The notes: generated from the letters alone by a model not told the origin. 64,000 bases of DNA from Lysobacter capsici (GCF_014779555.2 NZ_CP094357.1:4464001-4528000); one strand, 5' to 3'. Counted from the first letter of the stretch, positions 8,146 through 18,202 are shown. Program-made: numbers and translations.

Positions 8146-9098
8146 ATTCGCTTCGCTTGGACGCGGCTTGCATGAGCGCCGCTTCCATCGGCGCGGTCCG
8201 CACGACCTTGTTCTCGTTCCTCGTTCGAACCTTCGTGACTGGCAGGATGCCGGCGGCCGGCAGGAAGCTGGCCATCACGCTGGGAGTGGCAGTGGTGGTA
8301 TCGGGGCTGTTGCCCGCACAAGGACGTGCGGGCACTCGCTGCGAGAACGCAACGATCAGCCCGCAAAGCGCCGCCGCGGCCGCGCAGACCGCATTGACCG
8401 TCGCCGCCGCGCTCGACCAACGCGACGCTCCGGCCGCGCTGGTCGCACGCGTGGGCACCGACCTGTCCGCGCAAGGGCTGGTCTACAGCCATGTCGGTTT
8501 CGTCGTGCGCGATCACCCGGCCGGACGCTGGACCGCGGTGCACCTGCTTAACGAATGCGGCAGCGACCGCTCCAATCTGTACACCCAAGGGCTGGTCAAT
8601 TTCTTCGCCGACGATCTGGTCAACCAGGACGCGCGCATCGTCTGGCTGCGACCCGAGCAGGCGCAGCGGCTGGCCGACTACCTGCGCGCATTGCCGCGCG
8701 GCGCGCTGCATCAGCCGCACTACAACCTGATCGCGCGGCCCGGCAGCGCCGACTATCAGAACTCCACCGCCTGGGTGGTGGAAACCCTCGCCGCCAGCCT
8801 GCTCGAACCGGCCGGCGCGACGCGCCTGAGCAACAACCGGCGCGAGGCCTACCGCGCGGCCGAACACGACGGCTTCCGTCCCGATCGCATCCATATCCCC
8901 TATTCCAAGCGCGTGCTCGGCGGCTTGTTCAGCGCCAACGTCGCCTTCACCGATCATCCGATCGGCACCCGCCTGGCCGGCGATTATCCGGTGGTGACGG
9001 TGCGCTCGATCATCGAGTATCTCGAGCGCAGCGGCCACGTCGACGCGCAGTGCGAATGGCGCAACGGCCAGGTGATGACGCGGTTGGGCGCGCTGTAG
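8142..9098 (+). CDS. Exported DUF2145-like protein
   Basis: A protein of up to 318 residues. A second ATG at 8247 gives MPAAGRKLAITLGVAVVV, a much more typical signal peptide ending near QGRAGT, and may be the real start (283 residues). The upstream ATG at 8142 overlaps the preceding stop codon. The mature region has VYSHVGFVVRDHPAGRWTAVHLLNEC, NLYTQGLVNFFADDL, and HYNLIARPGSADYQNSTAWVVETLA. The YSHVGFV / AVHLLNEC / YNLIARPGSADYQNS blocks recall NlpC/P60-like permuted peptidase folds, but no catalytic triad can be assigned with certainty. From memory it fits DUF2145. Function unknown; expected location is the periplasm. Confidence 0.66.
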   Translation: MNSLRLDAACMSAASIGAVRTTLFSFLVRTFVTGRMPAAGRKLAITLGVAVVVSGLLPAQGRAGTRCENATISPQSAAAAAQTALTVAAALDQRDAPAALVARVGTDLSAQGLVYSHVGFVVRDHPAGRWTAVHLLNECGSDRSNLYTQGLVNFFADDLVNQDARIVWLRPEQAQRLADYLRALPRGALHQPHYNLIARPGSADYQNSTAWVVETLAASLLEPAGATRLSNNRREAYRAAEHDGFRPDRIHIPYSKRVLGGLFSANVAFTDHPIGTRLAGDYPVVTVRSIIEYLERSGHVDAQCEWRNGQVMTRLGAL

Positions 9099-9281
9099 CG
9101 AGCGGCCGGCGGCAATGTCGCGGCGGCGCGATGCGCTGTGTGCGGCCGGAATCTTATCGAAGATCGCGCAGCGTCACGCTCGCTGTTCGGCCAACGCGCG
9201 CTTGCTTGCTATCGGGACTCGATAGCGTCATTCGTACGATACCGCCGCGCCTCGCGGACACGACGGCATCGCAGCGATCCG

Positions 9282-10379
9282 TCACCAGAACTTGGCCTTC
9301 AGCCCGAGCTCGATCAGATCGCCGCCCACGTCGGCGACCTTGCTGACGCCGTCGCCGAGCGTGTCGGTGACGTCGCGGACCACGCCGCCGCCGGGAATGC
9401 CGGTCCAGTCGAGGAAATCGCCGGCCCAGCCGCCCCAGTGATCGATGGTTTCGTTGGCCAGTTCGCCGCCGCTGTCGACCAGCACGTCGACGAAGTTGCC
9501 CGGGTCGGCGGCGATGGTCTTGAGCACCTCGCCCCAGCCCTTGATCAGGTCCGGGCTGACCGCGGAGGTGCCGATGCCGGTGTAATCCTGGTCGCCGTTG
9601 AACTGGCCGTAGATCTCGCGGTGCGCGTTTTCCCAGGCGTTGTGCTGGCCGCCGGACACCGAGGCGAGCTGCTGGATGTCGCCGACCATCTGAGTGCTGC
9701 CCTGGAAGATCGCGTCCTGGCTCAGCACCGCGCCGCCGTTGCAGTCGTCGGTGAAGGTGAAGGTCTGGGTGCCGCGCAAAACATGGCCGTCGAGGGTGTT
9801 GATGGTGATCGCGTTGGCGCCCGGATCCAGGCGGATCTCGACCGGCAGCCAGGTCGGCGGCGGACCGCCGGTTTCCAGCATGTAGCGGCCGCCGTCCTCC
9901 AGGCGACCGGCCGGCGGGCGGATTTCCATGCCGCCGGCGCCGAACACCTGCTCGGGGTTGTCGACGAAATGCTGGTACGCCTCTTGCGCGGTCGCATTGG
10001 GAATATTGCTTTGGTAGACCGCGCGGGTGACGTCGACGCCGACCTCGCCGATCGGCGGATTGGTGTTGAGGTCGGCGAGGATGTTGCGCACGTTGCCGTC
10101 GCTGGGATAACGCGGCGTGCCCGGCGTGTGGCCGGTCAGATAACTGGCGAAACCGCGCGTGGCCAGCGCGAGCATGTAGTCGCGCTGCTGCTCCTGCTGG
10201 TCGTGGCTGCCGCCGACGGCGAGCGCGGGGTCGGGCCCGTCGACGCCGATTTCGAATTGATTGGGGCCGTAGTCGGCGTCGACCGGGCGCAGGTCCGGCG
10301 CGCGCGGATCGGCCGGCGGCACCGGCGGTTTGCAGGTGTCCAGCTGGGTCGGATAGGACCGGTCGAGGGGCGGCAACAT
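9282..10379 (-). CDS. Protein of unknown function, 365 aa
   Basis: I do not recognise this family. The start at 10379 is chosen because AAGGAG lies seven bases upstream. The protein begins MLPPLDRSYPTQLDTCKPP, Pro-rich and without a signal peptide. It continues with an acidic helical segment (SHDQQEQQRDYMLALATRGFASYL), an Asn/Gly-rich middle including a beta-rich part (WLPVEIRLDPGANAITINTL), and a C-terminus rich in Asp, Gly and Trp (DHWGGWAGDFLDWTGIPGGG) ending LIELGLKAKFW. There is one pair-like Cys (CKPP and DDCNGG). The absence of a leader with many Gly/Asp turns would fit a non-Sec-secreted effector or toxin, but that is a guess. No partner gene is adjacent. Confidence 0.68.
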   Translation of the reverse strand: MLPPLDRSYPTQLDTCKPPVPPADPRAPDLRPVDADYGPNQFEIGVDGPDPALAVGGSHDQQEQQRDYMLALATRGFASYLTGHTPGTPRYPSDGNVRNILADLNTNPPIGEVGVDVTRAVYQSNIPNATAQEAYQHFVDNPEQVFGAGGMEIRPPAGRLEDGGRYMLETGGPPPTWLPVEIRLDPGANAITINTLDGHVLRGTQTFTFTDDCNGGAVLSQDAIFQGSTQMVGDIQQLASVSGGQHNAWENAHREIYGQFNGDQDYTGIGTSAVSPDLIKGWGEVLKTIAADPGNFVDVLVDSGGELANETIDHWGGWAGDFLDWTGIPGGGVVRDVTDTLGDGVSKVADVGGDLIELGLKAKFW

Positions 10380-10546
10380 GGGGACTCTCCTTGCGATTCG
10401 CTGGCGACATTCAAGCCTCGCCACGCCGCATTGCCTAGCTAGGGTGTGCCCACGCTAGTGGCGACCCTAGCGGCGTCGGCGTCGCCGCTATCGCGTTGCT
10501 GCCGACAGCGCCGAGCCATGCCGAGCCGGATCGAATCGCGCCGCGC

Positions 10547-10816
10547 TCAGCCGCAGACGAAGCCGTCGCCGGCTTCGCTCTCGCTCGCCGCCTCGCGCAG
10601 CAAGGTGTCGACCCGCGCCATCGGCGGGCCTTGGCGCAGCCATTGCGCCAAGCGTTCGATCGCGGCCTCCTCGCCGACGGCCAGGACTTCGACCCGGCCG
10701 TCGCGCAGGTTGTTGGCGTAGCCGCGCAGGTCCAGCGCTAGCGCCTGCTCGCGAGTGGATGCGCGGAACCACACGCCTTGGACCTTGCCGGCTACGAAGA
10801 AGCGCGCCGCGCTCAT
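10547..10816 (-). CDS. acyP: Acylphosphatase
   Basis: An 89-residue enzyme that hydrolyses the carboxyl-phosphate bond of acyl phosphates. Both catalytic features are visible: the phosphate-binding loop with its arginine, GKVQGVWFR at residues about 10-18, and the asparagine in GYANNLRDGRVEV near residue 35. The length is typical. Its ATG overlaps the stop codon of the upstream thioredoxin-like gene as ATGA, so it is the last gene of a three-gene minus-strand operon. Confidence 0.95.
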   Translation of the reverse strand: MSAARFFVAGKVQGVWFRASTREQALALDLRGYANNLRDGRVEVLAVGEEAAIERLAQWLRQGPPMARVDTLLREAASESEAGDGFVCG

Positions 10817-11487
10817 GTATGGCCCGCGGATGCGCCGCCTTTCGCGACTGCCGGCGCCGCTTCGGTTGCCTTCGGCCCACCGGCCCTGGCGATCGCGTCC
10901 TCGATCTTCTTCGCATCGACCGGGCCGAGGAATTTGTCAGCGACCTTGCCGTCGGGCCCGATCAGATAGGTCATCGGCAGGCCGCGCGGGGTGTCGAACG
11001 CGGCCGGCGGCGCGGTCACATCCAAAATCGCGATCGGGTACGACACCGGATGCTCCTTCAGGAACGCCTGCATGTCGGGCAGTTCGATTTCCTCGTAGGC
11101 CAGGCCGATCACCTCGATGTGTTCGCGCATAGTGTCCAGCGCCGACAGCTCGGGCATTTCCTTGATGCACGGCGCGCACCAGGTCGCCCAGAAATTCACC
11201 ACCACCCAGCGGCCGCGGTGTTCGGCCAGGTCGTAGGTCTTGCCGTCGATCGTCGCGATGCGCAGCTCGGGCGTGTCGGAAGCTGGCTTGTCGGAGGCTG
11301 GCTTATCGGTTGACGGCTTGTCGGCCGTGGGCGCGTCGGTTGGCGCGGTCGCGGCGGGCTTGGCGTCGGCCGGCTTGGCCGCGACGGGTTCAGCGGGTTT
11401 CTGGCACGCGGCAAGCAAGGCCGCGGCGATCGCAAGGGCGAGCAGCGGCAGACTGCGACGGGTGGTGGCGCGGGTGAGGCTGGACAT
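10813..11487 (-). CDS. TlpA-like thioredoxin lipoprotein (thiol-disulfide oxidoreductase)
   Basis: A 224-residue protein with a lipoprotein signal (lipobox LLAAC near residue 25), then a Pro/Ala/Lys/Asp-rich spacer containing three near-repeats of TDKPASDKPAS type. A thioredoxin-fold domain of the TlpA/ResA group follows, with the active site NFWATWCAPCIKEMP (CAPC) and the cis-Pro loop GLPMTYLIGPDGKV. Such proteins reduce disulfides in the periplasm, for instance in cytochrome c maturation. The lipid anchor and spacer place it on a membrane facing the periplasm. It sits between the yihY-like gene and acyP with four-base overlaps on both sides, so all three are co-translated. Confidence 0.9.
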   Translation of the reverse strand: MSSLTRATTRRSLPLLALAIAAALLAACQKPAEPVAAKPADAKPAATAPTDAPTADKPSTDKPASDKPASDTPELRIATIDGKTYDLAEHRGRWVVVNFWATWCAPCIKEMPELSALDTMREHIEVIGLAYEEIELPDMQAFLKEHPVSYPIAILDVTAPPAAFDTPRGLPMTYLIGPDGKVADKFLGPVDAKKIEDAIARAGGPKATEAAPAVAKGGASAGHT

Positions 11488-12758
11488 CAGGATCGTTCCT
11501 CTTCGGCGTGAATGCTGGACACGCGTCGTTTCATGAGAGCGCGCAACGGCACGCGCAGTTCGTCCATCGCCGCGACCGCGGACTGACCGAGCAGGTCGTC
11601 GCGGCACGGCAGCATCGCCTCGGCGATCGGAATGCGCAGGTTGCAGGCTTCGTACAGCTCGCCCAGCGACAAATCGTCGAGATCGCGGGCCAGCAGCCAT
11701 TCGCCGCTTTCGGCGCGGCGCACCACGTTGATCTGGCCGAGCTGGTCGAGCATCTGCTGGACCAGGGCGTCGGTCAGCATCGGTTCGCGCTGCTGGATAT
11801 CGTCGACGTGCAGGCCGCGGCCGTCCTTGCGCGCCTCGTTGAAGCGCGCGAGCAGGCGCAGCAGGCCGTACATCTCGAACCCCAGCGGCAGCCGCATCGA
11901 CGCGGGCTGATAGCGGAACGCGGCGATCGAGGAGGCCAGCGACGCGCCCAGCAGCACCGCGACCCAGCTCAGGTAGATCCACAGCAGGAAGATCGGCACG
12001 AACGCCAGGGTGCCGTAGATCTTCGAATACGAACCGAAGCTGCCCAGGTAGAAACCGATGCCGCCCTTGATCAATTCGAACAGCACCATCGCCAGGAACG
12101 CGCCGGCCACGGCGTGTCGCCACTTGATCGTGCGATGCGGCACGACCTTGAAGATCGCCGCGAACGCCAGCCATTCCAGGCCCATCGGCGCGACCCGCAG
12201 CAGCAGGCCTTCCAGCCAGCGGCCCGGTTCGGTGGCGAACACTTCCATCGCGAAAAAGCGCGCCGAGATCGCCAGGCTGGCCGCGGCGATCAGCGCGCCC
12301 AGGGTCAGCACGGTCCAGTAGACCAGGAACCGTCCCAGCCGCGGCCGCGCCGAAGGCACCCGCCAGATCCGGTTGAACGCGGCTTCCACGCCGTTGAGGG
12401 TGATCAGCAGCGAGACCACCAGCGCGATCACGCCGGCGGTGGTGAGCTGTCCGGCGTTGGCCGAGAACTGCTTGAGGTAGCTCTCCACCGAGCGCGCCGC
12501 CGACGGCACGAAGTTGGAGAAGATGTAGTCGCTGAGGCGGTCGCTCCATTCGCCGAACATCGGGAACGCCGAGAGCACGCCGAACACCACCATCGACAGC
12601 GGCACCAGCGCGAACACGGTGGTGTACGACAGCGCGCCGGCGGCCTGGAACAGGTTGTCGTCGAGGAAGCGCTTGGCCAGGAAGCGGAAGAACGTGCTCA
12701 TGCGCGCGCGGTCGCGCACGCGGTCGGCCCAGCGGTAGATCGAGTCCAGAGGTTCCAT
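11487..12758 (-). CDS. YihY/BrkB-family inner-membrane protein
   Basis: A 423-residue protein. The N-terminal 290 residues match the YihY/virulence factor BrkB family: RFLAKRFLDDNLFQAAGALSYTTVFALVPLSMVVFGVLSAF, then about six membrane segments including LTTAGVIALVVSLLITLNGVEAAFNRIW and GTLAFVPIFLLWIYLSWVAVLLG. A soluble C-terminal extension of about 130 residues contains LLRLLARFNEARKDGRGLHVDDI, which resembles a winged-helix region found in the longer members. The family was once called RNase BN, a name since withdrawn; its function is unresolved. The start at 12758 is the ATG that gives the usual N-terminus; the frame is open upstream through a repeat region. First gene of the operon with tlpA-like and acyP. 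Confidence 0.9.
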   Translation of the reverse strand: MEPLDSIYRWADRVRDRARMSTFFRFLAKRFLDDNLFQAAGALSYTTVFALVPLSMVVFGVLSAFPMFGEWSDRLSDYIFSNFVPSAARSVESYLKQFSANAGQLTTAGVIALVVSLLITLNGVEAAFNRIWRVPSARPRLGRFLVYWTVLTLGALIAAASLAISARFFAMEVFATEPGRWLEGLLLRVAPMGLEWLAFAAIFKVVPHRTIKWRHAVAGAFLAMVLFELIKGGIGFYLGSFGSYSKIYGTLAFVPIFLLWIYLSWVAVLLGASLASSIAAFRYQPASMRLPLGFEMYGLLRLLARFNEARKDGRGLHVDDIQQREPMLTDALVQQMLDQLGQINVVRRAESGEWLLARDLDDLSLGELYEACNLRIPIAEAMLPCRDDLLGQSAVAAMDELRVPLRALMKRRVSSIHAEEERS

Positions 12759-12834
12759 CCGCCGCAGGGTAACCGATGGGGTGTGGGGGTGGCATGCAGT
12801 GGCGATTCGCGTTGGCCCGGGCCACGTGCCCTCA

Positions 12835-14018
<1,184 letters not shown>

Positions 14019-14184
14019 GAGCCCGATAAGCCATCCGCAGCCGATAGCGACCGCCCGCCCACAAAACGCCGGCAACATCCAGTTCGCAACAAAGCACCAT
14101 CCCGCCGCCTGTCTCGACGCGAGCCCGAACCATGGCGCTCGCGGCGGGTGACCAAGTCGTCTGGCAACCCAAGATGATCCGCGC

Positions 14185-15150
14185 ATGATGAATTTCACCG
14201 GCGTGCTGCTCGGCTACAAGAAAAACCGACCGCTGACCGACGCCGAACGCGAGAACCAACTCAGGCAAAAGGAACGGCTGGATCTGCCGTTGAGCGATGA
14301 CCTGTGCGTGATCAAGCTCAACAGCACCTTCATGGAGACGGTCGACCGCTACTACGCGTGGCGAGGGACGCTGACCATGTTGATGGGGAGCGCCATCGCG
14401 TCATCTGGTGTCGGGTATATGGGCTTTGTCTGGACCACGGTGACTCGTTGGGGACGGCCCGGTGAAAATCCGCAACAAGACATGCTTTTTCTGCTGGTCG
14501 CCGGAATCATTCTTTTTGCCGGCATGGGCGTTTATGCCTGGTATGCCCTTAAAGAAACTTTCACGTTCACCCACTTTCCCATTCGCCTGAACCGCAAGAC
14601 CCGCAAAGTCCACGTATTCCGCCCGGGCCGCCCGGGCCGGCCGATCCTCACCGCCGACTGGGACAAACTGTTCGTGACCCTGACGCCCTGCCCCATGGGC
14701 AGTGGCAATCAGGATTGGGACATCCTGGCCCACGTCATGGCCGACGACGGCGAGACGGTGCTCGACACGTTCGCCTTCTCGTTCGTGCGGGATGTCGGTG
14801 AACTGGACGTGCTGCGCGGAAACTGGGAGTTTCTGCGCCGCTACATGGAAGACGGTCCCGAGCAGGCCTGGCGACTGGTGCACGTGTGCATGCCCATCGC
14901 CGAACACCGGGAAAGCTTGCGCTTCTCGTTCGACCGCCTGCATGTGCATTTCATGGGCGTTGGTCTGTGGGTGTGGTACCCGCTGCTGCCGTTCTGGCTG
15001 CTGTGCGTCGTGGGCCGCATCGTCTCGATGTGGACCAGCAAGGTGCCGGTGTGGCCCGAACACATCCAGGCGCAATGCCGTATCGAGGCGGACGATCCGT
15101 ACGTGAAGGACGAGAGCACCAATCCGAAGGAAGGGATCTATTCGATCTGA
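14185..15150 (+). CDS. DUF6708-like membrane protein
   Basis: A 321-residue protein. A cytosolic N-terminus (YKKNRPLTDAERENQLRQKERL) is followed by two membrane segments at about residues 60-90 and 105-125 (MLFLLVAGIILFAGMGVYAWYAL). A soluble domain follows with FTHFPIRLNRKTRKVHVFRPGRPGRPILTADWDKLFVTL, and a last hydrophobic pair near residue 265 (LWVWYPLLPFWLLCVVGRIVSMW). The RLNRKTRKVHVFR and WDKLF pattern fits DUF6708, a family often found near type VI secretion effector loci. Here it stands alone, with no VgrG, PAAR or toxin next to it. The start could be either of two adjacent ATGs. Confidence 0.72.
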   Translation: MMNFTGVLLGYKKNRPLTDAERENQLRQKERLDLPLSDDLCVIKLNSTFMETVDRYYAWRGTLTMLMGSAIASSGVGYMGFVWTTVTRWGRPGENPQQDMLFLLVAGIILFAGMGVYAWYALKETFTFTHFPIRLNRKTRKVHVFRPGRPGRPILTADWDKLFVTLTPCPMGSGNQDWDILAHVMADDGETVLDTFAFSFVRDVGELDVLRGNWEFLRRYMEDGPEQAWRLVHVCMPIAEHRESLRFSFDRLHVHFMGVGLWVWYPLLPFWLLCVVGRIVSMWTSKVPVWPEHIQAQCRIEADDPYVKDESTNPKEGIYSI

Positions 15151-15451
15151 CCGGAGGCCTGCACGGCGAGCCAGGCACCCGCTCGCGCGACGCGTCGACC
15201 GCCGGGCCTGGACGGCCATGGCCGGCGCATTCCCCGGCCCGCAAGCATGCCGGCCAGGGCGCCATTCCTCAGCGGCAGGCAAGCCGCCAGCCTCGGCGCA
15301 TATCCCGCCGCGAACGCCGCGACCCCGAAAGCTGAAGGCCGCGATTCGCGGGCGCAGGACATACCGCGCAACAACGCCGCTGTCCAAAAGCGACCGCCGG
15401 CGGCCTGGGGTCCTATAATCGCCGTCTCCCCGAGTACGCGAACCCCACACG
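15151..15451. promoter_or_regulatory. Gap upstream of the asparaginase-like gene, with a TATAAT box
   Basis: The 301-bp stretch holds no convincing gene. A perfect TATAAT lies at 15414-15419, about 33 bp before the ATG at 15452, and is a credible -10 box. No good -35 hexamer is seen at the expected distance, so this is only a partial promoter call. Confidence 0.35.
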
Positions 15452-15937
15452 ATGGACCAGCTCTGCATCGTCACCACCGGCGGCACGATCGACAAGATCT
15501 ACTTCGACGACAAGTCGGACTACCAGATCGGCGAACCGCAGATCGGCCGCATTCTCGACGAGCTCGGCGTGGCCTTCCGCTACAGCGTGATTCCGATCAT
15601 CCGCAAGGATTCGCTGCACATCACCGGCGCCGACCGCGAGCTGATCCGCGCCGCGATCGCCGCCCAGGACGCGCAGCACGTGCTGGTCACCCACGGCACC
15701 GACAGCATGGTCGAGACCGCCAAGGTGCTGGCCACCATCCCCGGCAAGACCATCGTCCTGACCGGCGCGCTGAACCCGGCGCGGTTCCGCGGCTCGGACG
15801 CCGAGTTCAACATCGGCACCGCGGTCGGCGCGGTGCAGTCGCTGCCGGCCGGCGTCTACATCGCCATGAACGGGCGGATCTGGGACCCGGCCAAGGTCCG
15901 CAAGAACATCGAAGCCAACCGTTTCGAAGCGCTGTGA
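15452..15937 (+). CDS. One-domain asparaginase-like protein
   Basis: A 161-residue protein that matches only the N-terminal domain of bacterial L-asparaginases. Both threonine motifs of the active site are present: VTTGGTIDKIYF near residue 8 and VLVTHGTDSMVETAKVL near residue 80. VLTGALNPARFRGSDAEFNIGTAVGAVQ follows. A normal asparaginase has about 330 residues with a second domain contributing to the tetramer and active site. Here the frame stops soon after a GVYIAMNGRIWDPAKVRKNIEAN segment, with no trace of the second domain downstream. It may be a stable short subfamily, since the sequence is well conserved, rather than a recent truncation. Activity cannot be assumed. Confidence 0.85.
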   Translation: MDQLCIVTTGGTIDKIYFDDKSDYQIGEPQIGRILDELGVAFRYSVIPIIRKDSLHITGADRELIRAAIAAQDAQHVLVTHGTDSMVETAKVLATIPGKTIVLTGALNPARFRGSDAEFNIGTAVGAVQSLPAGVYIAMNGRIWDPAKVRKNIEANRFEAL

Positions 15938-16155
15938 ACCCCGCGCCGGTGTGATCGCGCGGCCCGAAGCGGCCAGGCCCGGGGTCTGGCCAATATCGGC
16001 AAACCCGACCGCGCATCACATCGCAAGCTCCACCGGCGTCTCGCGGATCGCCAACGCCGTCGCGCATTTGGGTCCACATCGGGTGTGGATTCGGCCCTTG
16101 CGGCGGCCCGCGATGGATTAGCATCGACGGCTTGTCCACTGCTGCGGTGATCTTC

Positions 16156-16824
16156 ATGCGTCGAATCGTTCCGGCCCTGACGGTGTCTGCGTTGGCGCTG
16201 CTCGCGCTGGCGGCCTGCCAGAAACCCGCCGAACCCGCCCAGCCCGCCGCCGCGGCCCAGACCGACACCGGCAAGGCGCCGGCGGCCGCGTCGGCGGACG
16301 CCGCCCCCAATCCGCTGGAACCGCCCGCGCGGGTGCTGCGCAACGACGCGATCGGCTACGACGGCTTCAACGGCGGCACGCAGGCCGGCGCGGTCACCGC
16401 CAGGTTCGGCGCCGATGCCGCGGCCGTGCGCGGCGCCTGGGGCGGCGAGATGAAGGACAACAACGGCCAGCGTCCCGACGCCAAGTGCTACCTGCTGTAC
16501 CCGGTGCGCGGCGCGATCACCCACCAGTACGGCTTCCTGATGGGCGCCGACGGCCTGAGCGGCATCGACGTCTACGATCCCAAGGCGCTCGCCCCCGGCG
16601 GCGGCCGCATCGGCATGAGCATCGACGAGATCAACAAGGCCTACCCCGGCAAGGTCAAGCAGATTCCGAACCCGAGCTTCGAGGGCGCCGCGTTCCTGCA
16701 GGTGTCGCCGCCCGACGGCAAGGACACCCAACTCGTGTTCGAAACCGACGCGCTCGGCAGCGTCACCAACTGGCGTATCGGCAAGCGCGGCGCGATCGAA
16801 CCCGACGAAAGCTGCACCCGCTGA
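16156..16824 (+). CDS. Lipoprotein of unknown function
   Basis: A 222-residue lipoprotein. The signal MRRIVPALTVSALALLALAAC has its lipobox cysteine at residue 21. An Ala/Pro-rich linker follows, then a globular domain: LRNDAIGYDGFNGGTQAGAVTARFGADAAAVRGAWGGEM, CYLLYPVRGAITHQYGFLMGAD, GGGRIGMSIDEINKAYPG and LVFETDALGSVTNWRIGKRGAIE. The last blocks resemble small periplasmic proteins that end in a conserved V-x-x-W-R-x-G pattern, but I cannot name the family. The ATG at 16156 is preferred over 16132 because it starts the signal peptide. Monocistronic; it converges on the first protease gene. Confidence 0.75.
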   Translation: MRRIVPALTVSALALLALAACQKPAEPAQPAAAAQTDTGKAPAAASADAAPNPLEPPARVLRNDAIGYDGFNGGTQAGAVTARFGADAAAVRGAWGGEMKDNNGQRPDAKCYLLYPVRGAITHQYGFLMGADGLSGIDVYDPKALAPGGGRIGMSIDEINKAYPGKVKQIPNPSFEGAAFLQVSPPDGKDTQLVFETDALGSVTNWRIGKRGAIEPDESCTR

Positions 16825-16888
16825 CCTCGCAGTCGGTATCCCGCGACGATCCGGACCCACGGCCCGGATCGTCGCCACCGCCCCGCCC

Positions 16889-18202
16889 TCAGCGCCCGGC
16901 GGTCTTGCCCACCTCGCCCAGGAACGCCAGCCCCAGCTTGGCGAACGGCACGCTCGCCTGCGCCGACTGGCCCACGCTGGCCAGGGTGTCGTTGGCGGTG
17001 TGGATGTACGGCGAATAGCCGCCGTTGGCGTTGCCGCCTTCGAAATACATCGCCGCCGGATAGCCCGCCGCGGTCCACGAGGCGTGATCGGAACAGCCGT
17101 AGTTGCAGGTGTAGCTGCCCAGCCGCAGGCTGCCGCCGAGGTAGGTCGCGAACAGGTCGCGCAGCAACTGCTGCAGGCCGGCGTTGGAGAAGTCGTTGAT
17201 CACCCGCACGTCCGGCGCGGTGCTGGTGCGGTAGTTGGTCATGTCCAGCTGCAGCACGCCGACCACGTTGACGCCGCGGGCCTTGAAATCCGCGGCGATC
17301 GCCTTGGAACCGCGCAGGCCGATTTCCTCGGCCGCATAGCCCATCAGCTTGATCGTGCGCTTGGGCCTGTAACCGTTGGCCATGGCGATGCGCAGCACCT
17401 CGGTCAAGGTGGCGATGCCGGACGCGTCGTCGTCGGCGCCGGGCGCGCGCATGGTCTCGCCGCTGCCGCTGTTGGAAATCGTGTCCAGGTGCGCGCCGAG
17501 CACCACCACTTCGTTCGGCAGTTCATTGCCGCGGATGGTGAGGATCACCGACGGCTGCGAACCGCAGCCGCTGCAATTGAACAGTTCGGTGCTGACATCG
17601 CCGCGGCCGTTGCCGAGCGCGGCCCAGCGGTCGCGAACCCAGGTCGCCGCGTTGCGGCCGTGGCTGGTGCTGGCGTGGCGGTTCGGCCAGTTGCTCGACA
17701 GCGACTGGATGGTCGCGCGGATATTGGCTTCGCTGACCTGCCCCAGCCACGGCGTGACCGTGGCCTGGTTGTCGATCGCATAACTGGCGAAGGCGGTGGT
17801 CATCGCTTCCGCGCTGCGGTCGTCGCGCACGAAGGCCTCGGCTTCGGCGCGGCTGTCGAAGGCGAAATAGCCGCCGCAGCGGCGTTCCTTTTCGTGCACG
17901 TGGCGGCTCAGATCGGTGAGCTGGTGGGTCTGCAGTTCGGACACGACCAGGGCCGCGCCGCTGCGGGCGACGCGGGCGCTGGCGTTGCGCGCCAGCGTGC
18001 TCAGGCCCGCGTCGTGGGTCTGGCGCGAGGTCACCACGTACACCGGCTTGAACGGATCGGAGTGCGCGGCGGCCAGGGCGGGATCGACGTGAGCCGGAGT
18101 GATCCGGGCCAGATCGGTACGGTCGGCATCGGCCTGCGCGAACGCGGGCGCGAGCGCGGCCAACGACAGCAGCGAGAGGGATAACAGGATCGAACGTTGC
18201 AC
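16889..18202 (-). CDS. Secreted M28-family aminopeptidase without P domain
   Basis: A 437-residue exported zinc aminopeptidase of the Aeromonas/Vibrio leucyl aminopeptidase type. A GTG start with GGAG seven bases upstream gives the signal MQRSILLSLSLLSLAALAPAFA. A propeptide of about 120 residues follows. The two-zinc centre is complete: H238 in VVLGAHLDT, D257 in GADDDASG, the Glu pair E292-E293 in GYAAEEIGL, an Asp in VLQLDMTNY and the distal His in YIHTANDT. The CNYGCSDHASW disulfide loop is also typical. It ends directly after the catalytic domain (LGEVGKTAGR), whereas its close paralogue upstream (18652-20328) carries an added P domain. Expected role: removal of N-terminal residues from peptides outside the cell. 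Confidence 0.93.
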   Translation of the reverse strand: MQRSILLSLSLLSLAALAPAFAQADADRTDLARITPAHVDPALAAAHSDPFKPVYVVTSRQTHDAGLSTLARNASARVARSGAALVVSELQTHQLTDLSRHVHEKERRCGGYFAFDSRAEAEAFVRDDRSAEAMTTAFASYAIDNQATVTPWLGQVSEANIRATIQSLSSNWPNRHASTSHGRNAATWVRDRWAALGNGRGDVSTELFNCSGCGSQPSVILTIRGNELPNEVVVLGAHLDTISNSGSGETMRAPGADDDASGIATLTEVLRIAMANGYRPKRTIKLMGYAAEEIGLRGSKAIAADFKARGVNVVGVLQLDMTNYRTSTAPDVRVINDFSNAGLQQLLRDLFATYLGGSLRLGSYTCNYGCSDHASWTAAGYPAAMYFEGGNANGGYSPYIHTANDTLASVGQSAQASVPFAKLGLAFLGEVGKTAGR

